A DNA stretch of 9,040 nt from Chloroflexota bacterium (GCA_012513595.1 JAAZBY010000080.1:1-9040); one strand, 5' to 3'; shown: positions 1 through 7,341, counted from the first letter of the stretch. Notes: generated by a model from the sequence alone, not told the origin. Made by a program: numbers and translations.

Positions 1-632
1 ACATCCTCGCCAACGGCGAAGGAGCCATCGCTGAGGGTACCGGTGACGACCGTGCCAAAGCCCGCAATGCTAAAGACCCGATCGATCGGCAGGCGCGGCC
101 TGCCGATATCGCGGCGGGGCGTAGCCTGGGCCGTCAGCTGGTCGAGTTCGGCGAGAAGGTCGGGCAGGCCCTGGCCCGTCACCGCGGAGACCGGGACGAT
201 GGCCGCGTCGGCGAGCACGGTGCCCTGCACGAGGTCGCGGACCTCTTCGACGACCAGTGCCAACCACTCCTCGTCGCCCACCAGGTCCGCCTTGGTGATG
301 GCGATGACCCCCCTGGGGATGCGCAACAGGTCGATGATGGCCAGGTGCTCCCGGGTCTGCGGCATCACGGCCTCGTCGGCCGCCACCACAAAGAGGGCCA
401 CGTCGATGCCGCCGACGCCGGCCAGCATGTTCTTGAGAAAGTCCTCGTGCCCCGGCACGTCCACAATACTGACCTCGGTGCCGCTCGGCAGGGTCAGCCA
501 AGCGAAACCGAGGTCAATGGTCATGTGCCGTTCGCGCTCTTCCCCGAGGCGGTCGGGGTTGATCCCCGACAGCGCCTGCACCAGGGTCGACTTGCCGTGG
601 TCCACATGCCCCGCTGTCCCGATGACGAACAC
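1..632 (-). CDS. selB: SelB, selenocysteine-specific elongation factor (N-terminal part; 3' end off window)
   Basis: SelB is the GTPase that delivers Sec-tRNA to UGA codons marked by a SECIS hairpin, in place of EF-Tu. About 210 residues are visible. The GTPase motifs are in order: P-loop [10 protein letters not shown] (residues 7-16), switch I with MTIDLG (37-42), DVPGHEDF (58-65), and ITKAD (112-116) followed later by a VSA motif. The AGVGGID stretch (71-77) and the change to domain II ([15 protein letters not shown]) are typical of SelB rather than EF-Tu. The start is taken as GTG at 632-630, because it puts [13 protein letters not shown] at the very N-terminus as in the family. Its Shine-Dalgarno is poor (GAAGGA lies 15 bases away), so it may depend on coupling to the coiled-coil gene, whose stop is 8 bases upstream. 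Full SelB is usually around 600 residues, so about 400 residues, including the SECIS-binding winged-helix domains, lie beyond the left edge. Confidence 0.95.
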   Translation of the reverse strand, partial: MFVIGTAGHVDHGKSTLVQALSGINPDRLGEERERHMTIDLGFAWLTLPSGTEVSIVDVPGHEDFLKNMLAGVGGIDVALFVVAADEAVMPQTREHLAIIDLLRIPRGVIAITKADLVGDEEWLALVVEEVRDLVQGTVLADAAIVPVSAVTGQGLPDLLAELDQLTAQATPRRDIGRPRLPIDRVFSIAGFGTVVTGTLSDGSFAVGED

Positions 633-640
633 GGCGCTCG

Positions 641-1891
641 CTACTCGTCCTTCTTGGCGCTGCCGGTTTTGCTCACCACCGTTTTCAGGTCAGACAGCAA
701 CAGCTGCGCCGCGTCGGCACGCTTCTGGAAGAGCGAGAGCATGACTTCCTCGAGCCGGGCGACCTGCGTCTCCAGGTCTCGCTGCATCAGGCGGATGCGG
801 TCGCTGAGCCCCACAGTCGTGCCGATATCCTGCTTGCGCCCCTGCTCCAGCTCGGCGATGCGCCGGTTCACCTGGTCCTCCAGCTGGATGCGCTGCTGGT
901 CGATCACCTTACGGCGCTCGATCTCCTGGGCCAGCCGCCGCTCGATCTCGGTGCGAAAGTCGAGTACCTCGTGGCGGATCTGGTCTTCACCGATGCGCTG
1001 TACCTGCTTGAGCTGATCCTGCTGCTGGCTGACCTGGTGCGTGACCTCCTGGATATCGCGCAGGACCTTGCGGTTCTTCTCATGCTGGTCGGCATAGAAG
1101 CGCATCTGGTCTCCCCAGATCTGCAGCTGGTGCTCGAACTGCTCGATCTTGCGGCCCCACTCCGTCATGGCCTGGGCGCGGGTGCGGTCAGCGAGGCGCT
1201 GGTTCTCCAGCAGCTCCTCCTGATGCTTGGTGATCTCTGAGCGGACGCCCTGCAGCTCGGCAACCTGCTGCTCCAGCTTGGGGATCGCCCCTTCGAGCAA
1301 GAGCACCCGCGTCGCCTGGACCTGCTGCACCTCGCGCTGCTCCTGCATGGCGACCTCGGCCTGCCCGACGCGCACAGCGACCTTCTCGACGTGGTCGCCG
1401 ACCATGCGGCCGGTATCTTCCTGCTGGGCGAAGCGCTTGATGGCGCCCTGCAACTCATCCTGCAGGCGCATGACCACTTCGTTCAGGCGATGGCTCTCAA
1501 CCTTTGCCGCGGCCGCGGCCTGCTCGAGGGGAGACAGACGGCCGAGCTCGGCGACCGTGTTGTTGAGCGCCTGCATGTCGCGCTCGCGCTCGGCCTGGCG
1601 GGAGCGCAGCTGGTCGGCCTCGCGCTTCTGGATCTCCTGGCGCACGTCGCCGATCTGCAGCACCAGCTCGTCTCGCGTGTGCTGGATCGTCTCGTGCACT
1701 TCGGGGATCTGGCCGACCTGCGTCTGCAGCTTGGTCAGGCGCGACTCCAGGCCGGCAATGCGTTGTGCCTGGTCGGCGAGGGCCAGCTGCTGCTTGTCAA
1801 TGACGTCACGGAGCTCCTCGATCAGTACGCTCTTTTTGCGGAGCTCCTCGTCCAGCCAACTTGTGCTGATCTGCGATTGCCCGATACTCAT
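641..1891 (-). CDS. Long coiled-coil protein of unknown function, upstream of selB
   Basis: The 416-residue product is almost entirely predicted helix rich in Q, E, R and L. Heptad-like patterns run from about residue 15 to 115, 130 to 350 and 363 to 405, with short breaks near GRLSPLEQ (117-124) and GTTVGLS (357-363). I see no signal peptide, membrane segment, Walker motif or cysteine cluster, so it is probably cytoplasmic and structural or scaffold-like. The C-terminus is charged (SAKKDE). The start ATG at 1891-1889 is chosen because AAGGGGG (1902-1896) sits just upstream; an ATG five codons earlier lacks such a site. The stop is 8 bases from the selB GTG, so the two are probably cotranscribed. 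A link to selenoprotein synthesis is only suggested by position. It could equally be a cell-division, DNA-segregation or envelope-associated coiled-coil protein. I do not recognise the family. Confidence 0.85.
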   Translation of the reverse strand: MSIGQSQISTSWLDEELRKKSVLIEELRDVIDKQQLALADQAQRIAGLESRLTKLQTQVGQIPEVHETIQHTRDELVLQIGDVRQEIQKREADQLRSRQAERERDMQALNNTVAELGRLSPLEQAAAAAKVESHRLNEVVMRLQDELQGAIKRFAQQEDTGRMVGDHVEKVAVRVGQAEVAMQEQREVQQVQATRVLLLEGAIPKLEQQVAELQGVRSEITKHQEELLENQRLADRTRAQAMTEWGRKIEQFEHQLQIWGDQMRFYADQHEKNRKVLRDIQEVTHQVSQQQDQLKQVQRIGEDQIRHEVLDFRTEIERRLAQEIERRKVIDQQRIQLEDQVNRRIAELEQGRKQDIGTTVGLSDRIRLMQRDLETQVARLEEVMLSLFQKRADAAQLLLSDLKTVVSKTGSAKKDE

Positions 1892-1935
1892 GAGGCCCCC
1901 TTGCATGGGCTGCTGTGCGTTCAGACGGGAACGGT

Positions 1936-1954
1936 CGCCGGCATGCAGCCGGCG
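1936..1954. repeat. Inverted repeat in leader of the coiled-coil gene
   Basis: CGCCGGC and GCCGGCG form 7-bp arms around a 5-base loop. It lies 45 bases upstream of the coiled-coil gene start. It could be part of a terminator array, a leader structure or an operator. No convincing promoter hexamers were found in this gap. Confidence 0.4.
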
Positions 1955-1975
1955 GTATCATGCTGCAGTTGCGTC

Positions 1976-2023
1976 GCCCGCCGGGCGCCTTGCGCCTGCG
2001 GGCGGCCTCACCCCTCTCAGGGG
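1976..2023 (-). terminator. Hairpin cluster after the TPR/YkuD gene, possible terminator
   Basis: Two hairpins sit at and after the stop codon. CCCCT/AGGGG (2011-2015 with 2019-2023) surrounds the TGA. A longer one pairs GCCCGC (1976-1981) with GCGGGC (1998-2003) and, inside it, GGCGC (1984-1988) with GCGCC (1992-1996). No T-tract follows on the minus strand, so this is not a classical intrinsic terminator. It may slow or partly stop transcription into the coiled-coil and selB genes. Confidence 0.4.
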
Positions 2024-3591
2024 CGTACGTACACGACGGTGCCCAAGTCGGCCCAGTTGTACAGATACTCGGCATCGGGCGTGTCCATCACGATGCACCC
2101 GAAGGAGCAACGCGTTCCGATCGCCTCACGCCAGACGGTGGCGCCGCTGCTCAGGATCGGCAAAGCGTGGAAGCCGTTCTCTGACCCACCGGCATCATAG
2201 ATCCCCAGCCAGTAGGGCATGTCTAGGTCCCAGGCCGAGCCATAGGCGCTGAGCTGCTTGGTCTTGATCTCGTACCGTCCGGGGAGCGTCGGCGCCGAGG
2301 CGCGCCCGTGGCAAATCCGGAACGTACGCACGGGCTGATCGTCCTCAAAGAGAGTGGTGGTGAACTGGGAGAGCGAGACCTCGATCCGCCGCGGAGGCGT
2401 AATGGCGACGGCCAACTCCGCCAGGCGGAGAGGCGCTTCCGCGTGGTCGGGCAGCAGCGCGAGGCACTTGTCCATCGACGCCACGGCGTCGAACCACTTG
2501 CGCTGCGCCTGTTGCTCGATGCCGACCTCATAGTAACCCTGCCCGAGCATCACCTTGGCATCCTTGTAGCCGGAGCGGATGCGCTCAACCTTGGCGAGGC
2601 TTGATACGACTCCGCCCCAGTCCTTGGTCCAGTAGGCGTCCAGGCCGCGCAGGTACAGGTCCAGAAGGCGCCGCTCCTCCAGGAGGCCGGCGCAGCTGGC
2701 ATCCGCGCGCACTGCCAGGTCGAACATCCCCAGCGCCTCGGGCAGGGCGTCGGCCTGGCTCAACGCGAGCCCGCGATTGTAGTAGGCGACCGCCAGTTCC
2801 CGGCGCACCGGCTCGCTCCGCGGCTGAAGCTCGCGGATCTGCAGCAGGTCCTCGATAGCCGCAGGCCAGTCCGCCATGGTCGCCGCCACCTCCGCCTGCT
2901 GCCGGAGGGGTGCCGCTGCCTCGTCCGCGGTAGGGGTAGGAGGCGCCAAAGGGTCAGGCGTCGGCAGCACCTCGGCCATGACGCGGGCCGCGTCGGCCAG
3001 GGTGCTCTGGCGGATCGCCGCAATACCGAGGACCAAGGCCACGACGGTGAGGAGAGAGACGAGCGGCCCGACGAAAAGGCGTAGCCGCGCCCAGGGCACA
3101 GTAGGCAGGCGGACGCCGCGCAGCGCACGGAGGGCACGGCCGAGCGGCTGCGCCGCGGCTTGCGCGCCGCGAGTGACGGCCCTACCTGCTGTCAGTACGG
3201 CTGCCCGCGCGGACGCATAGGCGCCCACGAGGCCGCGCTTCGTCAAAAGGCTGGGCCGGCTCGGCCGCATGGACGCACGCGCGCCAGCACGCCGGCGCAG
3301 CGAGCCACTCTGCGTGGCGTCGGCGGCCTGTCGCAGGCCCTCGGCGATGCGCACGCTGGTGGGCAGCAGGACGCGCGCCTCCTCCAGGATGCGCCGGGCT
3401 TCCTCGCGGCCCTCGGCCACCCAGGCGAGGCACAGCCAGGCCTGCTCATGTTCCGGGTTGCGCTGGATGATCCCGCGAAACACCGCCCGGGCCTGCTCGT
3501 GCTCGCCGAGGCGGGCCAGGGAGATGCCGTCCTGAAGGGCGCCGTCTCCACTGTATTGGGTTGCGTCGCTTGGCTCGTCCATGCAGGACAT
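2017..3591 (-). CDS. Membrane-anchored TPR protein with C-terminal YkuD (L,D-transpeptidase-like) domain
   Basis: The 524-residue product has an N-terminal TPR-like helical segment (about residues 17-78: GISLARLGEHEQARAVFRG, then NPEHEQAWLCLAW). A basic Arg/Ala-rich linker (99-171) and one membrane helix (about 172-193) follow. Next come a Pro/Thr-rich linker (210-222), further TPR-like repeats (about 232-395) and a YkuD fold (about 401-524). The basic side before the helix predicts N-terminus in, YkuD domain outside. YkuD enzymes cross-link peptidoglycan stem peptides through a cysteine acyl-enzyme. The fold signature is clear: HGRASAPTLPGRYEI (428-442), FHALPI with His475, then GTRCSFGCIVM with Cys499, and the end GTVVYV. 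The usual S/T-H-G-C is here S-F-G-C, and His475 lies 24 residues before the cysteine, a longer gap than the common signature. Catalysis is plausible but not assured. Start supported by AGGGAG (3605-3600), 8 bases upstream. It has its own promoter. Confidence 0.88.
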   Translation of the reverse strand: MSCMDEPSDATQYSGDGALQDGISLARLGEHEQARAVFRGIIQRNPEHEQAWLCLAWVAEGREEARRILEEARVLLPTSVRIAEGLRQAADATQSGSLRRRAGARASMRPSRPSLLTKRGLVGAYASARAAVLTAGRAVTRGAQAAAQPLGRALRALRGVRLPTVPWARLRLFVGPLVSLLTVVALVLGIAAIRQSTLADAARVMAEVLPTPDPLAPPTPTADEAAAPLRQQAEVAATMADWPAAIEDLLQIRELQPRSEPVRRELAVAYYNRGLALSQADALPEALGMFDLAVRADASCAGLLEERRLLDLYLRGLDAYWTKDWGGVVSSLAKVERIRSGYKDAKVMLGQGYYEVGIEQQAQRKWFDAVASMDKCLALLPDHAEAPLRLAELAVAITPPRRIEVSLSQFTTTLFEDDQPVRTFRICHGRASAPTLPGRYEIKTKQLSAYGSAWDLDMPYWLGIYDAGGSENGFHALPILSSGATVWREAIGTRCSFGCIVMDTPDAEYLYNWADLGTVVYVRP

Positions 3592-3636
3592 GCGCGGTAC
3601 TCCCTAGTCACGCCCAATACCCGCAGGGCGACGCAG

Positions 3637-3665
3637 ATTATAGCACCAACGGGACCCGCTCGCAA
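3637..3665 (-). promoter_or_regulatory. Sigma70-type promoter for the TPR/YkuD gene
   Basis: On the minus strand TTGCGA (3665-3660), a 17-base spacer and a perfect TATAAT (3642-3637) lie in the 117-bp gap between the DUF4838 gene and the TPR/YkuD gene. Transcription would start near 3630, giving a leader of about 39 bases with AGGGAG before the ATG. The A/T-rich box stands out against the GC-rich surroundings. No clear terminator of the upstream DUF4838 gene is seen in the same gap. Confidence 0.8.
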
Positions 3666-3708
3666 CCGCTTTCACGGCCGGGCTACCTGGCTTTGCCGGC
3701 GCAGGCGA

Positions 3709-5631
3709 TCACCCGAGGCGCCTGCGCATCGCTTCCAGGTAGGCCCAGCCGTCGAACACCGGCTGCAGAGCATCCTCGTTGGTCTGGACGTAGGCCTCCA
3801 GCGCGGCCCAGGCGTGCCGGGCGCCCTCAGCGTCGCCCGCGGCGCGCGCCGCAAGCACCGCGGCCAAGCGCTCCACCAGGCGACGATGGTGTTCCAGGTA
3901 TTGCCACGACTGCGCCACGCAGGCATCGTCCTGCGCCAGGTTCCGGGCGATCAGCCCGCGGCCGGAGGCGAGCCGTCGCTCCAGATCCTCGAGCAACGCC
4001 GCCGTGTCGGCGGCCGCGGGGTTCCCAAGCACAAGGGGCTCCAGCAGGGCAAAGACGTCCGAGAGACCCTCTAGGTAGGCCGCTGCCTGGGGGGCGTCGT
4101 CCCCAAAGGCCGCGCGCATATGCTCCGCAGCCAGCTCCGCCAGGGGAGCGTCGCGATCCCACAGGGTGCGCGCCAGGATATGCATCGGGAGGCCAGTGGG
4201 GAAGAAGGCCCTCTGCACCTGGCAGCTCACATACCCGTTCAGGCCGATGGCCGCCAGGTTCCGGATGTCGTGCGAGAGCACGTCCGAGATCGACATGTAG
4301 CCCGGGTCGAGGTAGTGGGCACGCCACAGGTGATAGTCAAAGTCAAAGCTATCGCCCCGGAAGGTCTGCTGCCAGGCACGCAGAAAGGCCACGTTCTGGT
4401 CCGGGTCCGACGGGAAGGTGAGCCGGTTGCGGTCGTATGGCGGCAGCGCCGGGGCCTCTTCGGAGGCGGCAAAGGTCTGCCGGTACGAGCGGGTGATCGG
4501 CGCGAACATCAGCACGAACCGATCGGGATTGGCGATGCGTTCGCGCTCGGGCGGCCAAAGCAGGTCGACGTAGACGAGGAAGACGATCCGCGCGGCCAGG
4601 CCTTCCTCGCCAAGGCGGCGGTCCAGCGCGTTCAGCATCATGACATAATAGTCCGACGGGCGTGTGTCGCGGCAGGCCGGGCACTCGCACTGGTTGTTGG
4701 TCCCATCGGCCAGCCAGAAGTGCAGTAGGTCGACCTGGGGGTGGTCCCGCAGGTAGTCCACTATGCTCTCCACCACCATGCTGCGGACCGTCGGGTTGGA
4801 GTAGCAGAGGCTGGTGTTCAGCGGCACGCCGCGCCACAGGTCACGCGCGCCATCGACCTCGGCGAGGTAACCGCGCACCTCCGGGGTCAAGGTCGGCGCC
4901 TCCACGTCCCAGCCCAGGCCTGCGATGCCAAAGGGCTCGCACGTCCAGCCGTGGCCGACGGCATGGTAGAGCAGGCCGCGCCTGGCGATCTCGCCCTCGA
5001 GGCTCCGCAGGAACTCGCGGGCCCGCTCCACCGAGAAAGGCTCGCGCGCCTTGCGCGGGTTGTTGCGGTGCCCATACCAGCGCTCGAAGAAGATGAACGA
5101 TTCGCGGAACTGGGTAAAGTAGCCGTTCAGGCCGACCTTGGGCGCCCAGTCGATGATGCTGGCGACGTTGTCATAGCTGACGGCCCCCTCGATGCAGAGG
5201 GCGCGATGCCGGTAGCTGGGCACCTCGCATATCGACGCGCTCAGCGGTGCGCGCAGCCCACGGGGCACCCTCTCGCCGGAAGGGCCGGGGCGTACCCACC
5301 GACAGCCCAGCTCTCGCAGCAGGCGGTAGGCCGCCAACAACACGCTGCGCGGGTTCGCGCCGGCCACATAGCCGGATCCATCCGACACCGCGATGCAGAC
5401 GGCGTCGTCCACCAGCGGGTCGGCCACCTCCGGCCAGGGGGCGTGCGGGGTGCCCTGGCGGTCGAGGTCCGTGAAGATGCCCAGCACGATGCGCCCCTGG
5501 CGAGGCAGGGTGGCGTTGGGCGCCCCTGTGAGTATCGTGGTCAGGTAACGCGTCAACTCGGCGGCGGCGAAGGCCACCGCGGGGTGTTGGCCGATGGCCT
5601 CGACCTCCGGGATCGTTCGGCTCCACTCCAT
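3709..5631 (-). CDS. DUF4838 / GH20-like domain protein, putative carbohydrate-active enzyme
   Basis: The 640-residue product matches the architecture of DUF4838 proteins. An N-terminal alpha/beta domain like the non-catalytic domain of GH20 and GH67 enzymes covers about 10-115 (AAELTRYLTTILTG, IVLGIF, GYVAGANPRSVLLAAYRLL, ELGCRWVRPG). A barrel-like DUF4838 region follows at about 138-480 (VPSYRHRALCIEG, VGLNGYFTQFRESFIFFERW, HFWLADG, then CECPAC at 315-320, DYYVMMLNALDRRL). The C-terminus (about 485-640) is helical. The CxCxxC at 315-320 resembles the Cys-rich turn common in this family and might bind a metal. Substrate and catalytic residues are not established for the family. No signal peptide is seen, so it should be cytoplasmic. 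The ORF extends upstream to 5781, but ATG 5631-5629 is chosen: AGGAG lies 9 bases before it, and the promoter at 5708-5735 lies inside the longer version. No transporter or other sugar gene flanks it here. Confidence 0.85.
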   Translation of the reverse strand: MEWSRTIPEVEAIGQHPAVAFAAAELTRYLTTILTGAPNATLPRQGRIVLGIFTDLDRQGTPHAPWPEVADPLVDDAVCIAVSDGSGYVAGANPRSVLLAAYRLLRELGCRWVRPGPSGERVPRGLRAPLSASICEVPSYRHRALCIEGAVSYDNVASIIDWAPKVGLNGYFTQFRESFIFFERWYGHRNNPRKAREPFSVERAREFLRSLEGEIARRGLLYHAVGHGWTCEPFGIAGLGWDVEAPTLTPEVRGYLAEVDGARDLWRGVPLNTSLCYSNPTVRSMVVESIVDYLRDHPQVDLLHFWLADGTNNQCECPACRDTRPSDYYVMMLNALDRRLGEEGLAARIVFLVYVDLLWPPERERIANPDRFVLMFAPITRSYRQTFAASEEAPALPPYDRNRLTFPSDPDQNVAFLRAWQQTFRGDSFDFDYHLWRAHYLDPGYMSISDVLSHDIRNLAAIGLNGYVSCQVQRAFFPTGLPMHILARTLWDRDAPLAELAAEHMRAAFGDDAPQAAAYLEGLSDVFALLEPLVLGNPAAADTAALLEDLERRLASGRGLIARNLAQDDACVAQSWQYLEHHRRLVERLAAVLAARAAGDAEGARHAWAALEAYVQTNEDALQPVFDGWAYLEAMRRRLG

Positions 5632-5707
5632 ACGGGCTTGCTCCTGGTGTGTGCCCGGCAGGGCGCATGTCGTCACCTGGCCGGTGGGGCGGCGCGTAAC
5701 GTAACGC

Positions 5708-5735
5708 ATCATACCATGGCCGCTGACCCCGTCAA
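5708..5735 (-). promoter_or_regulatory. Sigma70-type promoter for the DUF4838 gene
   Basis: On the minus strand TTGACG (5735-5730), a 16-base spacer and TATGAT (5713-5708) match the sigma70 consensus at 5 of 6 bases in each box. Transcription would start near 5701, leaving a leader of about 70 bases before the ATG at 5631. This fixes the gene start downstream of the long ORF's first ATG. Confidence 0.78.
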
Positions 5736-5785
5736 CGTCAGTCGCGGCGCGCCTGCCGCCTGGCCCTGGGCCTGCGCTCACGATG

Positions 5786-5801
5786 CGGCAGGGGCCTGCC
5801 G
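5786..5801. repeat. Inverted repeat, candidate operator between divergent promoters
   Basis: CGGCAGG-GG-CCTGCCG has perfect 7-bp arms with a 2-base spacer. It ends 14 bases before the -35 box of the Wzz-type gene promoter and lies about 50 bases upstream of the DUF4838 promoter. The position suits a regulator acting on one or both promoters. The half-site is not rare in such GC-rich DNA: a similar inverted pair occurs inside selB at 85-107. Confidence 0.4.
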
Positions 5802-5815
5802 TGGCTGTGCCGGCC

Positions 5816-5844
5816 TTGTCGGATGCACCGCTCTCGCCTATACT
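5816..5844 (+). promoter_or_regulatory. Sigma70-type promoter for the Wzz-type gene
   Basis: TTGTCG (5816-5821), a 17-base spacer and TATACT (5839-5844) precede the Wzz-type gene. The -35 matches at 4 of 6 and the -10 at 5 of 6. Transcription would start near 5851, giving a leader of roughly 90 bases that ends in GGAGGT (5925-5930), 9 bases before the ATG. Confidence 0.7.
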
Positions 5845-5939
5845 TGGCCAGATGTGGCGACGAGGAGCAGAGACGACGCCTCACCGCAGAGGTACTATGT
5901 GTCGGGGCTCCGCAGACTGTTCCCGGAGGTTTGCCGATC

Positions 5940-7313
5940 ATGACCACTGAAACGCCGTACAGCCCGGCCGCCTTTGACGACACCATCGACCTGCGACCCT
6001 ACTTCCTGGCACTCTTTCGCTGGTGGCCGATCCTGGCGGGGTTGACGGCCCTGGCCGTTCTGCTGGGAGGGCTGGCCACAGTCGCGGGAAGCCCAATGTA
6101 CGAGGCCAAGGTGGCCGTCGCCATCCTGAGCTACAAGACCGAGTTTTCACTAGAGTCCAGCCTGGAGACCGCCGCTGACCTCGGCGCACAGCGGAAGGCG
6201 TTGGTCCGCCTGGCCCGGGACGTCGCCGTCGCCGACGAGGTCGTCTCTGCCCTGGGAGATCGGCTGCCGCCAGAGTACCAGGATGTTGCGACGTTGCTCG
6301 CGTCGGTCACCGCGACGAACCAGGACGGTGACCTGATCGATATCACCGTGCGCGCCGCCGACCCCGATGTGAGCGTCTTGGTCGCCGAGGCCTGGGCCGC
6401 CGCCTATGAGCGACATATAGACACCGTCTATGGCGTGGGCGCTTACGCCATTGAGGCTCTAGCCGGGCAGCGGGACGTCGCCAAGGCCGAGTACGACACA
6501 GCCCAACGTGCGTTGGTAGAGCGGACCTCCACCGACCCGGTTCCGGCGCTGGAACGGGCCCTCCGTGAGAAGCAGGCCGCGCTGGACGCGCATTGGGATG
6601 CCCGCACGGCGTCGCTCGAGGAGTACTTGCAGCGACGTGTGGCCCTGCAGCGGCTGCACCAGAACGCCGCCTCGCTCCTTGCGGTGGCTCGCGAGGGAGG
6701 AGCGGCGAGTACGGAGACCAGCGCGCTGGCCATCGCGCTCCTGAAGAGCCAGGCCTTCGCCTTCTCTGTCCTGCCGGAGAACCTGACTCTGCAGATGACC
6801 GCCTCGCAGACCGGCCTCACAGCGGGGGCTCAGGTCGCCGATCTCCAGGCGCTGATGGGCGCGCTCCAGGACGAGATCACCGCCACCGACCAGGCCATCG
6901 CCGAGGTATCATCGCCCACGGCAGGCACCCCGGCGGGCAACCACACTGAACTGCTCGCCAGCCTTGAGGAGGAAGTGCGCGGCCTAGAAGGGCAGCTCGC
7001 CGAGGCGAAAGGCGAGTTCCGCGAACTCGAGCGCGCCCGTGACCTGGCCTGGGAGACCTACTCTGCAGTCACCCGCAAGATCGCCGAGCAGCGTGTAGAG
7101 TCCGAGGTCAGCAAAGACATGGTCCGGGTGGCCAGCGCGCCCCTGCGCCCGACGAGACGTGCCGGACGCCCGCTCATGCAGGTGCTCGCGATCGCAGCGG
7201 CTGCCGGGCTCACGCTGGGCATCCTTGGCGTGTTCTTGGCCACTTACCTGTGGCCCGAGTGGGATCCCCGCAGCCTGTGGCGTCGAGGACGGCAGCGGCA
7301 GTCAGCCGGGTGA
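5940..7313 (+). CDS. Wzz-type polysaccharide co-polymerase / chain-length determinant protein, no kinase domain
   Basis: The 457-residue inner-membrane protein has the classical co-polymerase layout. A short cytoplasmic N-terminus contains IDLRPYFLALFRWWPILAG (16-34). TM1 spans about 29-49. A large extracytoplasmic Wzz domain begins at MYEAKVAVAILSY (53-65). Long coiled coils lie at about 172-245 and 303-395. The segment VRVASAPLRPTRRAGRPLM (395-413) precedes TM2 (about 414-437), and a short basic tail ends the protein. Such proteins control the length or export of O-antigen, capsule or exopolysaccharide chains. No Walker A/B or tyrosine-rich tail follows TM2, so the bacterial tyrosine kinase found fused in many relatives is absent and would have to be a separate protein. 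The start at 5940 is chosen by GGAGGT 9 bases upstream; the ORF itself opens at 5823, inside the promoter. Only the two-component genes follow, so the rest of any polysaccharide cluster is not in view. Confidence 0.87.
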   Translation: MTTETPYSPAAFDDTIDLRPYFLALFRWWPILAGLTALAVLLGGLATVAGSPMYEAKVAVAILSYKTEFSLESSLETAADLGAQRKALVRLARDVAVADEVVSALGDRLPPEYQDVATLLASVTATNQDGDLIDITVRAADPDVSVLVAEAWAAAYERHIDTVYGVGAYAIEALAGQRDVAKAEYDTAQRALVERTSTDPVPALERALREKQAALDAHWDARTASLEEYLQRRVALQRLHQNAASLLAVAREGGAASTETSALAIALLKSQAFAFSVLPENLTLQMTASQTGLTAGAQVADLQALMGALQDEITATDQAIAEVSSPTAGTPAGNHTELLASLEEEVRGLEGQLAEAKGEFRELERARDLAWETYSAVTRKIAEQRVESEVSKDMVRVASAPLRPTRRAGRPLMQVLAIAAAAGLTLGILGVFLATYLWPEWDPRSLWRRGRQRQSAG

Positions 7314-7341
7314 GGCGAGGCTTTCCCGGGCCCAGTTCAGA

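Larger units (their letters stand above)
5632..5939. other. Divergent intergenic region between DUF4838 gene and Wzz-type gene
   Basis: This 308-base gap holds no gene. It carries the leader and promoter of the DUF4838 gene (minus), a tandem GTAACGTAAC (5701 region), a GGCGCGCC palindrome (5746-5753), the inverted repeat at 5786-5801, and the promoter and leader of the Wzz-type gene (plus). The 8-mer GCCTGCCG occurs at 5751-5758 and again at 5794-5801, 43 bases apart. Confidence 0.7.

Noticed and set aside
85..107. Perfect 9-bp inverted repeat ATCGGCAGG/CCTGCCGAT inside selB
   Set aside because: It encodes the ordinary family sequence [11 protein letters not shown]. The symmetry follows from codons in GC-rich DNA and lies in coding sequence without other signs of a site.
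2003..2019. TGA at the end of the TPR/YkuD gene as a possible selenocysteine codon, given the nearby hairpin and selB
   Set aside because: Reading through meets another TGA after two codons (GAG GGG), the YkuD fold is already complete, and no homologous extension is possible.
1227..2252. Open frames on the plus strand across 345-2252 (269 to 341 residues)
   Set aside because: They lie opposite the coiled-coil and TPR/YkuD genes, have Ser/Arg- or Leu-rich composition typical of antisense GC-rich DNA, show no domain, and lack ribosome-binding sites.
3160..4421. Plus-strand frames of about 300 residues at 3160-4074 and 3561-4421
   Set aside because: Both overlap well-supported minus-strand genes and the promoter at 3637-3665, and their Arg/Pro-rich content is that of shadow frames.
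5632..5781. 50-residue N-terminal extension of the DUF4838 protein
   Set aside because: The extension contains the gene's own predicted promoter, and a well-spaced AGGAG precedes the internal ATG at 5631.
4741..5943. 400-residue plus-strand open frame opposite the DUF4838 gene
   Set aside because: No recognisable motif, low-quality composition, and it runs through both divergent promoters. The minus-strand frame has clear family signatures.
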